From Aldehydirespirator sp965220645 (lineage in GTDB: Bacteria; Actinomycetota; Acidimicrobiia; Acidimicrobiales; Aldehydirespiratoraceae), in assembly GCA_965220645.1 (NCBI GenBank), contig OZ244836.1:1054001-1118000 (forward strand): 64,000 nt of DNA, given 5' to 3'. Made by a program: the position numbers and the translations under genes. Every line of letters begins with the position of its first letter. Positions within the stretch are counted from its first letter, which is position 1. Positions 43,250-52,161 of the stretch are shown one piece after another. The notes under the pieces are model-generated. The model saw only the letters and a program-made list of their open reading frames with translations, was not told where the DNA came from and did not search any database.

Positions 43250-44086
43250 TCAGCCCACGACGCAGGTGTTGACCATCTCGCCCAAGCCCTCAATGGCCGT
43301 GCGCACCACTGCCCCCGGTGCGAGGGCTTCCTGCGGATTCCGGGCGTGACCGACGCCGCTCGGCGTTCCGGTGGCGATGATGTCACCCGGGTCGAGCGTC
43401 ATGATCGTGCTCAAGTCGGCCACCAGTTCTGCCGGTCCGAACACAAGTTGGTCGGTGTTGGACGACTGCTTTGTGACCCCGTCGACGGTGCAGCTCACGT
43501 TCAGGCCCCGGCCGTCGCCGATCTCGTCGGAGGTGACCAGCGCCGGACCGACAGGCGTGGATCCCTCGAAGGTCTTGCCGGCCAGGAACTGCGTCGTGCG
43601 GGTCTGCCAGTCGCGGATGGACACGTCGTTGAGCACTGTGAACCCGGCGATGGCCGCGAGCGCCTCGTCCGGTCCGGCATTGCGCACCTCGCGACCTACG
43701 ACCACAGCCAGCTCGACCTCCCAATCCGCGCTTGTGGACACTTCGGGCGGCGGCAGCCGGATCGGGTCGTAGGGCCCGGTCAAGGCCCGGCGGTACTTCG
43801 CGAAGTAGATGGGCGCCGTCGGCAACGGGTTGTTGGTCTCCGCGGCGTGGTCGCGGTAGTTGAGGCCGACGCAGACGATCTTGTCGGGGGAGGGCACTAC
43901 CGGAGCCAGGTCAGCGTCCTTCAACGCCATCGCGCCGCCCGAATCGGCGACGGGAGCGACTCCCGCGGTGACCGGTCCGGCTGTTAGCACGGCCCGCACG
44001 TCGGGCGCGTCGAGCAGGACAATCTCGTCGCCGGACACTCGGCCGGCACGGGTGGCTCCATCGATCCGGACGGTCACAAGGCGCAT
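43250..44086 (-). CDS. Fumarylacetoacetate hydrolase family protein
   Basis: A 278-residue FAH-fold enzyme, probably hydrolysing or decarboxylating a diketo acid. It has VCVGLNYRDHAAETNNPLP, metal-binding acidic residues around SADWEVELAVVVGREV, GKTFEGSTPVGPALVTSDEI and DIIATGTPSGVGHAR. It precedes the ThDP enzyme and the Liv transporter on the same strand (35-base gap), suggesting a catabolic unit with imported substrate. It differs from the FAH enzyme at 26125, so it is not a recent duplicate. A palindrome lies just upstream. Confidence 0.87.
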   Translation of the reverse strand: MRLVTVRIDGATRAGRVSGDEIVLLDAPDVRAVLTAGPVTAGVAPVADSGGAMALKDADLAPVVPSPDKIVCVGLNYRDHAAETNNPLPTAPIYFAKYRRALTGPYDPIRLPPPEVSTSADWEVELAVVVGREVRNAGPDEALAAIAGFTVLNDVSIRDWQTRTTQFLAGKTFEGSTPVGPALVTSDEIGDGRGLNVSCTVDGVTKQSSNTDQLVFGPAELVADLSTIMTLDPGDIIATGTPSGVGHARNPQEALAPGAVVRTAIEGLGEMVNTCVVG

Positions 44087-44111
44087 GGGGGATTCTCCGA
44101 GCTGTGGGGAA

Positions 44112-44132
44112 CGTCTACACGTTGTGCAGACG
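44112..44132. promoter_or_regulatory. Palindromic operator candidate between divergent genes
   Basis: A 21-base imperfect palindrome: arms cgtct and agacg enclose cac-gtt-gtg, with one mismatched pair. It lies 26 bases upstream of the FAH start and 85 bases upstream of the divergent thioesterase start. Size and symmetry resemble operators of GntR- or TetR-type regulators, but no regulator gene is nearby. Confidence 0.45.
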
Positions 44133-44217
44133 CAGCGAAGCGCCAGACTACCAGCGTGCTTAGCGCTGCTCTGTGGGCTCAGAGGGCGAGTTCCACGCGT
44201 TTGGAGGTGGCTCCGAC

Positions 44218-45006
44218 ATGAGTCAGTTCGACGCTGAGACGGCGGTGGTGCCCGTCGGCGAGGGCCTTTGGGCCACCTATTTGTCGGCCGGCTGGAACAT
44301 CGCAGACAACAGCAACGGCGGCTACGCGCTGACGTCGGTTCTGAGGGCTATGCGCTCGCTGGTGCCCCATCCCGACCCGATCTCGGTCACCACCCACTTC
44401 CTTCGTCCGGCTCAGGGCGACATCGACGCCGAAGTGAAGGCCTCGGTGGTCCGTTCGGGCCGCACAGTGAGCACCCTGAGGGGCTCGTTGTGGCAGGAGG
44501 GAAAGCAGCGTCTGGAGGTGCTGGCCGCCTTCTCGGACCTGGCTGCGGGCGGCGGCGGCCCGGAGATCGCGCAAGCGCCGCCGACGATCCCTCCGGTGGA
44601 GGACTGCGTGCATCGGGGCAGCCTCGAACAGGGTGTGGAACTGCCGATCCTCTCCCGGGTCGACGTGCACGTGCATCCGGACCACGCTCCCGCGGGCGGC
44701 AGCGACCGGGCCCTGATCGACGGCTGGATCCGCTTCAGCGACGGAGCGGCGCCGTCCACCATGGCCCTGCCGTTCTTCGCAGACGCTCTGCCGCCCTCGC
44801 TGTACCCCCTGCTCGGCTTCATCGGCTGGGTGCCCACCATCGAGCTGACCGTCCACGCCCGCAGGGTTCCCGCGCCCGGGTGGCTCCAGGTCCGCCAGGA
44901 GAGCCATGACCTCCACGACGGCCGAATGATCGAGTCGGGCTCGCTGTGGGACTCAACCGGGGCGCTGGTCGCCGCCTCCCGCCAGATCGGTCTCCTGCTG
45001 ACCTGA
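44218..45006 (+). CDS. Acyl-CoA thioesterase (double-hotdog, TesB-like)
   Basis: A 262-residue thioesterase-superfamily protein with two hotdog halves. The N-terminal half has WNIADNSNGGYALTSVLRAM and ISVTTHFLRPAQGDIDAEV; the C-terminal half has DGWIRFSDG and TIELTVHARRVPAPGWLQV, a pattern of actinobacterial acyl-CoA thioesterases. It is expected to release CoA from acyl or aryl thioesters. ATG at 44218 is chosen because a ggaggtgg ribosome-binding site precedes it. It is divergent from the FAH-family gene. Confidence 0.85.
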   Translation: MSQFDAETAVVPVGEGLWATYLSAGWNIADNSNGGYALTSVLRAMRSLVPHPDPISVTTHFLRPAQGDIDAEVKASVVRSGRTVSTLRGSLWQEGKQRLEVLAAFSDLAAGGGGPEIAQAPPTIPPVEDCVHRGSLEQGVELPILSRVDVHVHPDHAPAGGSDRALIDGWIRFSDGAAPSTMALPFFADALPPSLYPLLGFIGWVPTIELTVHARRVPAPGWLQVRQESHDLHDGRMIESGSLWDSTGALVAASRQIGLLLT

Positions 45007-45019
45007 AGCGCCGCCGCCG

Positions 45020-46288
45020 CTACTGGTAGATGATCACGTCGGGCACCGGGTCCATCGCAAGGACATCCTCCGGGGGTATCAGAGGATTGTCCTGGTCGAA
45101 GAACAGCTTGAAGGCCGGACGTTGCGAGGGTTCGGTGATCGCGTAGAGCCCGTAGCCGTACAGCTTGGCGCGGGGGCTCCCGATGCCGTCCATGTCGATC
45201 GACAGCTCGACGCCGGGTTGTGTTTCGATGACGTCGCGGTCGTACAGCATGCGGTCGGCGAACTGGTGCACCATCAGGATCTTGGGCGGCAGCCCCTCCT
45301 CCTCCACGAACTCGGAGAGGTAGCGCAGCACTTCGTTCACCTGCTGGCCGGTGATCCCGCCGATGGCCCGCCCCGGACGGACCCCAAGCGGCTCGGTTGC
45401 GAACTCCGGGTCCAGAGCCACATGGACGAACGGCTCTTTGAGGAACTTCTCGAGGCGCTTCACCTCCGAGAGCGGATCGCTCCAGCCGATCTGGTTGTCG
45501 AGGAACAGGAGCATTCCGTGCTCGCGGGCTGCCTCGACGTAGGTGGCGATGCGGTCGTCGGAGAGCCGGTAGAGCCAGTGCCCGTCCGACGTCTGATTCG
45601 CCTGGGCAACGCCGGTGATGAGGTGGTAGGCCCCGATCGCGCCGCGCGGTCCGTTCAGCCGGTCATAGCGTTCGGTCCACACTGCGATTTCCTGGGCCAG
45701 CTCCGCAGGCGTTCCATGGCCGAGCACTCCCATGGAACGAACCCCGGGATGGCCGTAGAACGCGACGACCTGGGGCCACACCGGGGCGATTGTCACCGAC
45801 GACGACCAACTCCAGAATCCAGGCTGGCTGCCCGCGTACAGCAGGTGCTGCCGCGGCAGTCGGCGCTCGCTCCAGTCCCCGGGATCGGTGCGCACCCTCA
45901 ACGCGACGCTGACGACCCCGTCGGCGAGCCGCCGCGCGACGACGCGGACCTCGGCACCTTCCAGGGCGATGGGCGAGGTCGACAGCCAGCGGGAGTGCTC
46001 GCGGCCGGCGGGTAGCAGGCGCTTGGGCGGCAGCAGGCCCGGGCCCCACTCGCCGCTGCCGGAGCGCACCTGCAACGCCACCGCGACACGTCCGTCGGGA
46101 AGCCACTTCGCGCCGACGCGTGCTTCGATTGCCTCCAACTGCACCGCTTCTTGGGCCGTGGCCCCCGGATTCCCCCACCCCAGCGTGAACAAGACCAACA
46201 GCACGGTCGCGACTGCAAGGATGCGCCTTCTCGGGCGCGTTCCTGCCCCGGGCCGCGGGCGACCAATCTTTGGAGTATCGGGGTTCAC
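45020..46288 (-). CDS. Secreted protein of unknown function with repeated N-terminal module
   Basis: 422 residues. A basic N-terminus and one hydrophobic segment (about 23-44) look like a signal peptide or anchor. Two similar modules of about 50 residues follow: one around VGAKWLPDGRVAVALQVRSG and one around VVARRLADGVVSVALRVRTD, each ending in a Trp/Ser-rich strand. The larger C-terminal part (about 165-422), with VVAFYGHPGVRSMGVLG, GAIGAYHLITGVA, MLLFLDNQIGWSD and VALDPEF, looks like a TIM-barrel, glycosidase-like fold. I recognise no characterised family. It lies between the thioesterase and the LivK-like gene. Confidence 0.75.
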   Translation of the reverse strand: MNPDTPKIGRPRPGAGTRPRRRILAVATVLLVLFTLGWGNPGATAQEAVQLEAIEARVGAKWLPDGRVAVALQVRSGSGEWGPGLLPPKRLLPAGREHSRWLSTSPIALEGAEVRVVARRLADGVVSVALRVRTDPGDWSERRLPRQHLLYAGSQPGFWSWSSSVTIAPVWPQVVAFYGHPGVRSMGVLGHGTPAELAQEIAVWTERYDRLNGPRGAIGAYHLITGVAQANQTSDGHWLYRLSDDRIATYVEAAREHGMLLFLDNQIGWSDPLSEVKRLEKFLKEPFVHVALDPEFATEPLGVRPGRAIGGITGQQVNEVLRYLSEFVEEEGLPPKILMVHQFADRMLYDRDVIETQPGVELSIDMDGIGSPRAKLYGYGLYAITEPSQRPAFKLFFDQDNPLIPPEDVLAMDPVPDVIIYQ

Positions 46289-46306
46289 GGGGGAATACGG
46301 GGGGTG

Positions 46307-47650
46307 TTAGGGGGCGAACTCGAAGACAACATTGGCCAGGCTGGCCTCAATGTCGTCGGGATCGAGGTGGTGAATGACCGTAGTCTTCTGCGAGCCGCAA
46401 TCCCCGAAACTGTCGCAGTTGATGGTGCCGATGATGCCGCTGAACCCGCTCACTGCGTTCAGGTATTGCCTGACGCCCGCCCGGTCGATGATCAGGGTGC
46501 CGTCCTCGACGACTCTGGAGGCGGCCGCTATCGCTTCGAGCAGCAGGGTGGTGGCGTCGTAGGCGTGGGCCCAGTACGGCGCCGAGGGCGGCTCGCCGTA
46601 GATCTCCTCGTAGGCGTCCAGCAGCGTGTCAGGGGTCTTGCCCGTGCTCTGATTGGACGTGGCGCCGAACCGCAGGTCCGGCCCGGAGAAATAGACGCCG
46701 GCCGACTGCGGAAGCGACATGAACCCGTCGTTGAGCAGAGCCGCGTCTGTGAGCAGGATCGTCTTCTCCAGACCCGGAACCCCGGGCGCCTGCTCGGTCA
46801 GGAAATCGCCGGCGGGCTGGAAGATGGGGAAGAACAGCGCATCAGGGGTGCCGGTCGCGACTTCGGTGAGCACCGGCACCATGTCGGTGTCCTCCTTGTT
46901 GACGGCCGAGAACCCGGTGACGGTGCCGCCCAGCCGCTCGAAGCTGTCGGCGAAGGCCTGTGCTATCGACCGGGAGTAGGGGTCGCCGTCGTGGATCGCC
47001 GCGGCTGTGGTCAAGCCCAGTGCCTCATGCACGAATCGGGCCATGGTCTCGCCCACGAACAGGCCGTTGTTGGAGGTTCGGTAGTAGCCGACGCTGTGGT
47101 TGAGGCCGGGATTGCCGGCCAGATCGGAGGTGAGGGTGGGCGACGTGTTGGACGGGGCGAAGAGCACCATCCCGACCGCGGTGACGAGAGGTGCGGCGGC
47201 GACAGCCGCGGTGGAGCAAGACGGTCCGATCACGCCTACCACGTCCTCGTCGGCCACGATGATCTGGGCTGCGGCCTGGGCGCCGTCGGAAGAGCACAGG
47301 TCGTCGTAGCGGGTTCCGAGGTCAACATCGAAGCCGCGGACCGGACCGAAGTCGGCCACGGCCAACTCCACGCCTCGCTGGTTGGGAATCCCGAGGTAGG
47401 CCACATCGCCCGTGATGGTGTTGAGCGAGCGGATCTGCACCGCGTCGCCCGCAGGAACCTGCACGGTGCCCAGGGACCCGTCGTCCAGGGACTCGTCGCC
47501 AAGATGATCGGGCTCGGGAGCGGGGGCCGTGTCGGTGCTGCCGCTGCAAGCCGCGGCTAGAAGCATCGCGACGAGCGTTGCCCCCTGAATCGCCGCCATG
47601 CTTCTGGAACGACCCGCCCGCCGCTTCATCCTGCTCATTATCACCGCCAA
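46307..47650 (-). CDS. ABC transporter substrate-binding lipoprotein (LivK type)
   Basis: Extracytoplasmic binding protein of 447 residues with lipobox LLAAAC (Cys35) and a type I periplasmic-binding fold: IRSLNTITGDVAYLGIPNQRGVELAVADFG, VVGVIGPSCSTAAVAAAPL, LFAPSNTSPTLT and YAHAYDATTLLLEAI-type helices near the end. It probably feeds the LivHMGF complex encoded about 5 kb downstream on the same strand, though four genes intervene. The ligand is unknown. Alternative starts at the fifth or eighth codon would shorten the basic N-terminus. Confidence 0.87.
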   Translation of the reverse strand: MAVIMSRMKRRAGRSRSMAAIQGATLVAMLLAAACSGSTDTAPAPEPDHLGDESLDDGSLGTVQVPAGDAVQIRSLNTITGDVAYLGIPNQRGVELAVADFGPVRGFDVDLGTRYDDLCSSDGAQAAAQIIVADEDVVGVIGPSCSTAAVAAAPLVTAVGMVLFAPSNTSPTLTSDLAGNPGLNHSVGYYRTSNNGLFVGETMARFVHEALGLTTAAAIHDGDPYSRSIAQAFADSFERLGGTVTGFSAVNKEDTDMVPVLTEVATGTPDALFFPIFQPAGDFLTEQAPGVPGLEKTILLTDAALLNDGFMSLPQSAGVYFSGPDLRFGATSNQSTGKTPDTLLDAYEEIYGEPPSAPYWAHAYDATTLLLEAIAAASRVVEDGTLIIDRAGVRQYLNAVSGFSGIIGTINCDSFGDCGSQKTTVIHHLDPDDIEASLANVVFEFAP

Positions 47651-47677
47651 GACTCCGTCTTCCGGTCTGGCACGCCC

Positions 47678-49150
47678 TCAATCCAGGAACAGGTCTGCGT
47701 ATCGAGTCCGCAACTCGGCTTTGAGGACCTTGCCCATGGCGTTGCGGGGCAGTCCCTCGACGAACACGTAGCGCTTGGGATGCTTGAAGCGGGCGAGGTG
47801 GTCGAGGGTGCCGGCCAGGTCCGAGGCCTGCTTGTCGGGTTTCTCGCCCGGGTCACTCGCCGCCACGACGAAGGCCGCGGCCGCTTCGCCGAGATCGGGA
47901 TGCTCTAGACCCACCACCGCGGATTCCACCACGGCCGGGTGAGCGTCCAGGGCCTGCTCGATCTCGACGGGATAGATGTTCAAGCCTCCCGAGATGATCA
48001 TGTCGCTGGCCCGGCCCTCCAGTGTGAGGCGGCCCTCGGGATCGAGGCGGCCCACGTCGCCGGTGATGAACCAGCCGTCGGCGGTGCGGGACTCGGCGGT
48101 CGCGTCGGGCCGGTGCCAGTAGCCCGGCCCCACATTGGGGCCCCGAACCTGCACCGCTCCGGCCTCCTCCACTAGCCGGCGGCCGTCGTCAGCACACACC
48201 CGCACTTCAATGCGGGGCAGGGCGAACCCCACCGTGCCCGCAACCCGGGTGCCGTTGTAGGGATTGGAGGTGATCATCAGGGCCTCGCTCATCCCGTAGC
48301 GCTCCAGCACCTCGCAGCCGGTGCGCTCGGCTACGGCCCGGTGCAGTTCGGCTGTCATCGGCGCGGATCCAGACACCAGAAGCCGGATGCGGCTGCAGGC
48401 CGCCGCGTTGAAACCGTCGAGCGCCATGAGCCTGCTGTAGTACGTGGGCACGCCCATCATCACCGTCGCGTGGGGCAGGCGGGCGAGTACCTCGCTGGCG
48501 TCGAAGCGCTCAAGGAAGGTCATCTCGCACGCGCTGAGCATGGCGGTGTGCAGGGCCACCATGAGGCCGTGTACATGGAAGATCGGCAGCGCGTGCAACA
48601 GCACGTCCGTGGGCTGGAACCCCCAGGCCTCGTTGAGAGCGAGCGCATTGCTGGACAGGTTGCCGTGGGTGAGCATGGCGCCCTTGGGCCGTCCGGTCGT
48701 GCCAGACGTGTACACCAGAGCGGCAAGGTCGTTGGTTGCGCAGGCCGCGACGTCATCGAAGGGCTGCGCCCTGTCGAGTCTGTCGTTCAGGGCGTCGGCG
48801 TCGCGCACCACGACGGCGGGCTCGGCGTCGCCCACGAACCATTCGATTTCGGCGGCGGTGTAGGCGGGGTTGAGAGGCACGTACACGGCGCCGAGCCGAA
48901 GCACGCCCAGGTACAGGGCTACCGCGTCGACCGACTTGGGGATCTGCACCACCACCCGGTCACCCGCCGACACGCCTTGGCTCCGCAGCCATCCTGCGGC
49001 CAGAGCCGAGCGGGTGTCCATCTCTCCGTAGGTCACCGTGGGGCCGTCCGGAACGCGCAGCATCGGACGCTCCGTGACCGGCATGAAACGCTCCCTAAGC
49101 AGGCTGAAGAAGCCGCTGTCCACGTGAAGAGTCTGCCCACACATGCGCAC
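47678..49150 (-). CDS. matB: Malonyl-CoA synthetase-like ligase (MatB type)
   Basis: ANL-superfamily CoA ligase of up to 490 residues. It has the P-loop LVYTSGTTGRPKGAML, the MatB-like sequence ERYGMSEALMITSNPYNGTRVAGTVGFALP that distinguishes malonyl- or methylmalonyl-CoA synthetases, hinge GRASDMIISGGLNIYP and catalytic Lys in PRNAMGKVLK. It would activate free malonate or methylmalonate. The start is uncertain: ATG 49150 leaves only 14 bases to the divergent aroK start, while GTG 49123 is also possible. Confidence 0.82.
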   Translation of the reverse strand: MRMCGQTLHVDSGFFSLLRERFMPVTERPMLRVPDGPTVTYGEMDTRSALAAGWLRSQGVSAGDRVVVQIPKSVDAVALYLGVLRLGAVYVPLNPAYTAAEIEWFVGDAEPAVVVRDADALNDRLDRAQPFDDVAACATNDLAALVYTSGTTGRPKGAMLTHGNLSSNALALNEAWGFQPTDVLLHALPIFHVHGLMVALHTAMLSACEMTFLERFDASEVLARLPHATVMMGVPTYYSRLMALDGFNAAACSRIRLLVSGSAPMTAELHRAVAERTGCEVLERYGMSEALMITSNPYNGTRVAGTVGFALPRIEVRVCADDGRRLVEEAGAVQVRGPNVGPGYWHRPDATAESRTADGWFITGDVGRLDPEGRLTLEGRASDMIISGGLNIYPVEIEQALDAHPAVVESAVVGLEHPDLGEAAAAFVVAASDPGEKPDKQASDLAGTLDHLARFKHPKRYVFVEGLPRNAMGKVLKAELRTRYADLFLD

Positions 49151-49164
49151 CTAGCCTCGTATGA

Positions 49165-49683
49165 ATGGGGCCGGCGACCAAGCGGAACATAGTCCTGACG
49201 GGGTTCATGGGGACGGGCAAGACGACGGTGGGCCGGATCCTGGCCGGCCGCCTCGGCCGCGACTTCGTCGACACCGACGAGGTGATCGAGTCGCGGTTCG
49301 AACCTATCCACGAGATCTTCGAGCGAGACGGCGAGGAAGCGTTCCGGGACATGGAGCGGTCCGTGGCTCGTGAGCTGGCGGTTCGCGCCGGCCTCGTCAT
49401 CGCGACCGGGGGCCGGATGATGCTCGATGCCGAGTGTTCGGCCTGCCTGGAGCCGGTGTCCGACATCGTTTGCCTGACCGCGCCTTCCGGCACCGTCGTC
49501 GAGCGGGTCACCGGTCCCGGCGCGCCACAGCGGCCGCTGCTCGACAGTGTGGACGCCTCCGAGCGGGTGCGAGAACTTCTGGCTGAGCGGTCCGAGGGCT
49601 ACGGGCGCTTCGCGTCGGTGGACACCCAGGACCGCAGCCCCGAGGAGGTAGCCGACGCGGTGATGGCGCGGCTCGGTATCTAG
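49165..49683 (+). CDS. aroK: Shikimate kinase
   Basis: Phosphorylates shikimate at O3 in aromatic amino acid synthesis. The 172-residue P-loop kinase has Walker A GFMGTGKTT (about 13-21), the shikimate-binding DTDEVIE, and lid region RPLL. The usual GGG of the shikimate site is ATGGRMML here, so the third glycine is Arg, a variant to note. The adjacent aroQ supports the assignment. ATG at 49165 lies only 14 bases from the divergent ligase start. Confidence 0.85.
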   Translation: MGPATKRNIVLTGFMGTGKTTVGRILAGRLGRDFVDTDEVIESRFEPIHEIFERDGEEAFRDMERSVARELAVRAGLVIATGGRMMLDAECSACLEPVSDIVCLTAPSGTVVERVTGPGAPQRPLLDSVDASERVRELLAERSEGYGRFASVDTQDRSPEEVADAVMARLGI

Positions 49684-49708
49684 GCGCGGCTCGGGATATA
49701 ACTGCGGT

Positions 49709-50161
49709 ATGGCGTTAACGATCCTGGTAGTCAACGGTCCCAACCTCAACCTGCTCGGCACCCGCGAGACCGACATCTACGGCCACACCACACTCGAGGA
49801 GTTGATGGCCGGGGTCGCCGCCCATGCCGAATCGCGGGGAGCGGTCTTGCGTCACGTGCAGTCCAACGTGGAAGGCGACCTGGTGGAGGCCATCCACGCT
49901 GCCGCAGCCGGCGGGGACGGTGCCGCCGACGGCGTCGTGCTCAACGCGGGCGCCCTGACCCACTACTCGATCGCGTTGCGCGACGCCATCTCCGCGGTGG
50001 ATGTGCCCGTGGTGGAGACCCACCTGTCCAACGTGTACGCCCGCGAGGACTTCCGCCACACGTCGGCCGTCGCTGCGGTCTGCGTGGGGGTCATCACCGG
50101 CTTCGGCTCCACGAGCTACCGGCTGGCGGTGGACGCTCTCATCGACCTGCTGGGCGCCTAG
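49709..50161 (+). CDS. aroQ: 3-dehydroquinate dehydratase, type II
   Basis: Dehydrates 3-dehydroquinate to 3-dehydroshikimate. The 150-residue protein has the signatures VVNGPNLNLLGTRETDIYG (including the catalytic Tyr), QSNVEGDLVEAIHAA, LNAGALTHYSIALRDAI and VVETHLSNVYAREDFRHTS with the catalytic His. ATG at 49709 follows aroK by 25 bases, so the two are probably cotranscribed. Other aro genes are not in the window. Confidence 0.96.
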   Translation: MALTILVVNGPNLNLLGTRETDIYGHTTLEELMAGVAAHAESRGAVLRHVQSNVEGDLVEAIHAAAAGGDGAADGVVLNAGALTHYSIALRDAISAVDVPVVETHLSNVYAREDFRHTSAVAAVCVGVITGFGSTSYRLAVDALIDLLGA

Positions 50162-50206
50162 AAGGCAGCGCGGGTGGGTCCCACCCCGTATCGCTGAGAG
50201 CTTGGC

Positions 50207-51235
50207 GTGGCTGGACAGGCTGTCGTGCTCGAGCTGAACGGGCACGACGTGAGAGTGACCAATCCCGGCAAGGTCTTCTTCAGCGCCCGGGGCGAGACCA
50301 AGCTCGATCTGGTGGAGTACTACCTGTCGGTGGAAGCGCCCCTCATGCGGGCTATGGCCGGCCGGCCGGTGCTGCTCGAGCGCTACCCCGACGGCGCTTC
50401 GGGAAAGTCGTTCTTCCAGAAGCGGGTGCCGAAGGGCGCCCCCGAGTGGCTGCAGACCACGGTGGTGAGCACGCCCAACGGCACTCTGTCCAACGCCCTG
50501 GTTGCGACCGACCTCGCCCACGTGGTCTGGGCCGTCAACATGGGCTGCCTCGGATTCCACGTCTGGCCCTACCTGGCCGACGCCCCGGACTTCGCCGATG
50601 AACTCCGCATCGACCTGGATCCCCAGCCCGGCGTCGGCTTCGACCGGGTGCGGGAGGCGGCCCGGGAGGTGAAGAACGCCTTCGACGAGTTGCAGATGAC
50701 GGCCTGTGTCAAGACCTCGGGACGGCGGGGACTGCACGTGTACGCCCGGCTGGCTTCCCGCTGGGACTCCTACGCGGTGCGGGCCGCGGCGGTGGCGCTG
50801 GCCCGGGAGATGGCCCGGCGCCGGCCCGACCTGATCACCGATGCATGGTGGAAGGAGCAGCGGGGGCAGAGGGTCTTCGTCGACTTCAACCAGAATGCTC
50901 CCCACAAGACGGTGTTCGGCGCGTGGTCGGCCCGCCCCCGAGTCGGCGGGCAGGTATCGGCACCGATCGGCTGGGACGAGGTGGACGGCGTGGAGCCCGA
51001 GGATCTGACCATTGCCACCGTCGGTGCCCGGGTGGCCGGGATCGGGGACCCGTGGGAGGCGATGGACGGTGAGCTCGCCTCGCTGGAACCGCTGCTGGAG
51101 TGGCACGCTCGGGACATGGCGGCCGGCCTCATGGACGCTCCCTGGCCCCCGGTGTACCCCAAGATGCCGAACGAGCCGCCCCGGGTGGCTCCCAGCCGGG
51201 CCGCTCAAGTGCAACAGGAGGAACCACCCCGATGA
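50207..51235 (+). CDS. LigD-type polymerase/primase domain protein
   Basis: A 342-residue archaeo-eukaryotic-primase-like polymerase of the LigD PolDom family, which adds (ribo)nucleotides during end joining or gap filling. It has the NPGKVFF opening, GKSFFQKRVPKGAPEWL, the metal-binding acidic motif RIDLDPQPG, VKTSGRRGLHVYARL and VFVDFNQNAPHKTV with the third acidic residue. No ligase or phosphoesterase domain is attached and no Ku or ligase gene is adjacent. GTG at 50207 is the only sensible start. Its stop overlaps the next ATG (ATGA). Confidence 0.92.
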   Translation: MAGQAVVLELNGHDVRVTNPGKVFFSARGETKLDLVEYYLSVEAPLMRAMAGRPVLLERYPDGASGKSFFQKRVPKGAPEWLQTTVVSTPNGTLSNALVATDLAHVVWAVNMGCLGFHVWPYLADAPDFADELRIDLDPQPGVGFDRVREAAREVKNAFDELQMTACVKTSGRRGLHVYARLASRWDSYAVRAAAVALAREMARRRPDLITDAWWKEQRGQRVFVDFNQNAPHKTVFGAWSARPRVGGQVSAPIGWDEVDGVEPEDLTIATVGARVAGIGDPWEAMDGELASLEPLLEWHARDMAAGLMDAPWPPVYPKMPNEPPRVAPSRAAQVQQEEPPR

Positions 51236-52161
51236 AACCCCGCTTGTCGATGCATCTCGTCAACTTCGCGGCCGAGCCTCCCGGGAATTGGCAGCGCATC
51301 TTCGACCTGGCTGCCGCGGCCGACCAGGCCGGCATCGGTCGGCTGGTGGTGTCTGATCATGTGGTCTACGGCGAGCGACTCGACCGCTACGCCGACCCGG
51401 CCCGGGGCGGTCTGGCCGGCGGTCGCCAGCCCACCGGCCCCGACGGGGCCTGGTTGGAGCCGCTCACCGTGCTGGCCATGGTCGGGGCCCGCACCGAGCG
51501 GGTGAGGCTGTGCCCGATGGTGCTGCTGGCCGCGCTGCGCCGGCCGGTGGTGCTGGCCAAGACGGCGGCCACCATCGACGTTCTCACCGGCGGCCGCCTC
51601 GACCTGGGTGTGGGCGTGGGCTGGCAGCAGGAGGAGTACGAGGCCGCCGGCCTGGAATTCGACACCCGGGGACGGCTGCTCGACCACACGTTGGAGGTGT
51701 GCCACGCGCTGTGGACCGAGCCGCGAGCCTCGATCAGTGACGAGCATCTCAGCTTCGAGGGTGTGCATCAGATGCCCAAGCCCACCGCCGGGAGCGTGCC
51801 GGTGTGGGTCAGCGGCACCGTGAACCGGCGCTCGATGGCCCGCCTCGCCCGGTTCGGCTCGGGCTGGATCCCTTGGGGCCCCGATGCGGCCGACATGGCG
51901 TCGGGCATTGCCAAGATGCGCGAGGCGGTGACCGCGGCGGGCCGGGACCCGGCCGGAATCGAGATAACTGGGGGGCTGCGAGTGGAGCGCGACGATGGCG
52001 GCGGTCCTCAGATCGCGCCCACAATGGCTGCGGTGCCCGGCCTGATCGAAGTCGGCGTGACCGACTTCCGGATCGGCCTGCAGCCGCCCGAGGGCATTGA
52101 GCCGGCTGCGGAGTACCTGGCACCCTGGGTGGAGGCCTTCGAGACCGCGGCCGGAGCGTGA
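51232..52161 (+). CDS. LLM-class (F420-dependent type) oxidoreductase
   Basis: A luciferase-like TIM-barrel oxidoreductase of 309 residues. It has VVSDHVVYGERLDRYADP, RVRLCPMVLLAALRRPVVLAKTAATIDVLTGGRLDLGVGVGW and VPVWVSGTVNRRSMARLARFGSGWIP, typical of F420-dependent LLM proteins. The substrate is unknown. An aggagg ribosome-binding site precedes the ATG, which overlaps the polymerase-domain stop, and its own stop overlaps the next start by 4 nt, so all three genes are coupled. Confidence 0.88.
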   Translation: MKPRLSMHLVNFAAEPPGNWQRIFDLAAAADQAGIGRLVVSDHVVYGERLDRYADPARGGLAGGRQPTGPDGAWLEPLTVLAMVGARTERVRLCPMVLLAALRRPVVLAKTAATIDVLTGGRLDLGVGVGWQQEEYEAAGLEFDTRGRLLDHTLEVCHALWTEPRASISDEHLSFEGVHQMPKPTAGSVPVWVSGTVNRRSMARLARFGSGWIPWGPDAADMASGIAKMREAVTAAGRDPAGIEITGGLRVERDDGGGPQIAPTMAAVPGLIEVGVTDFRIGLQPPEGIEPAAEYLAPWVEAFETAAGA

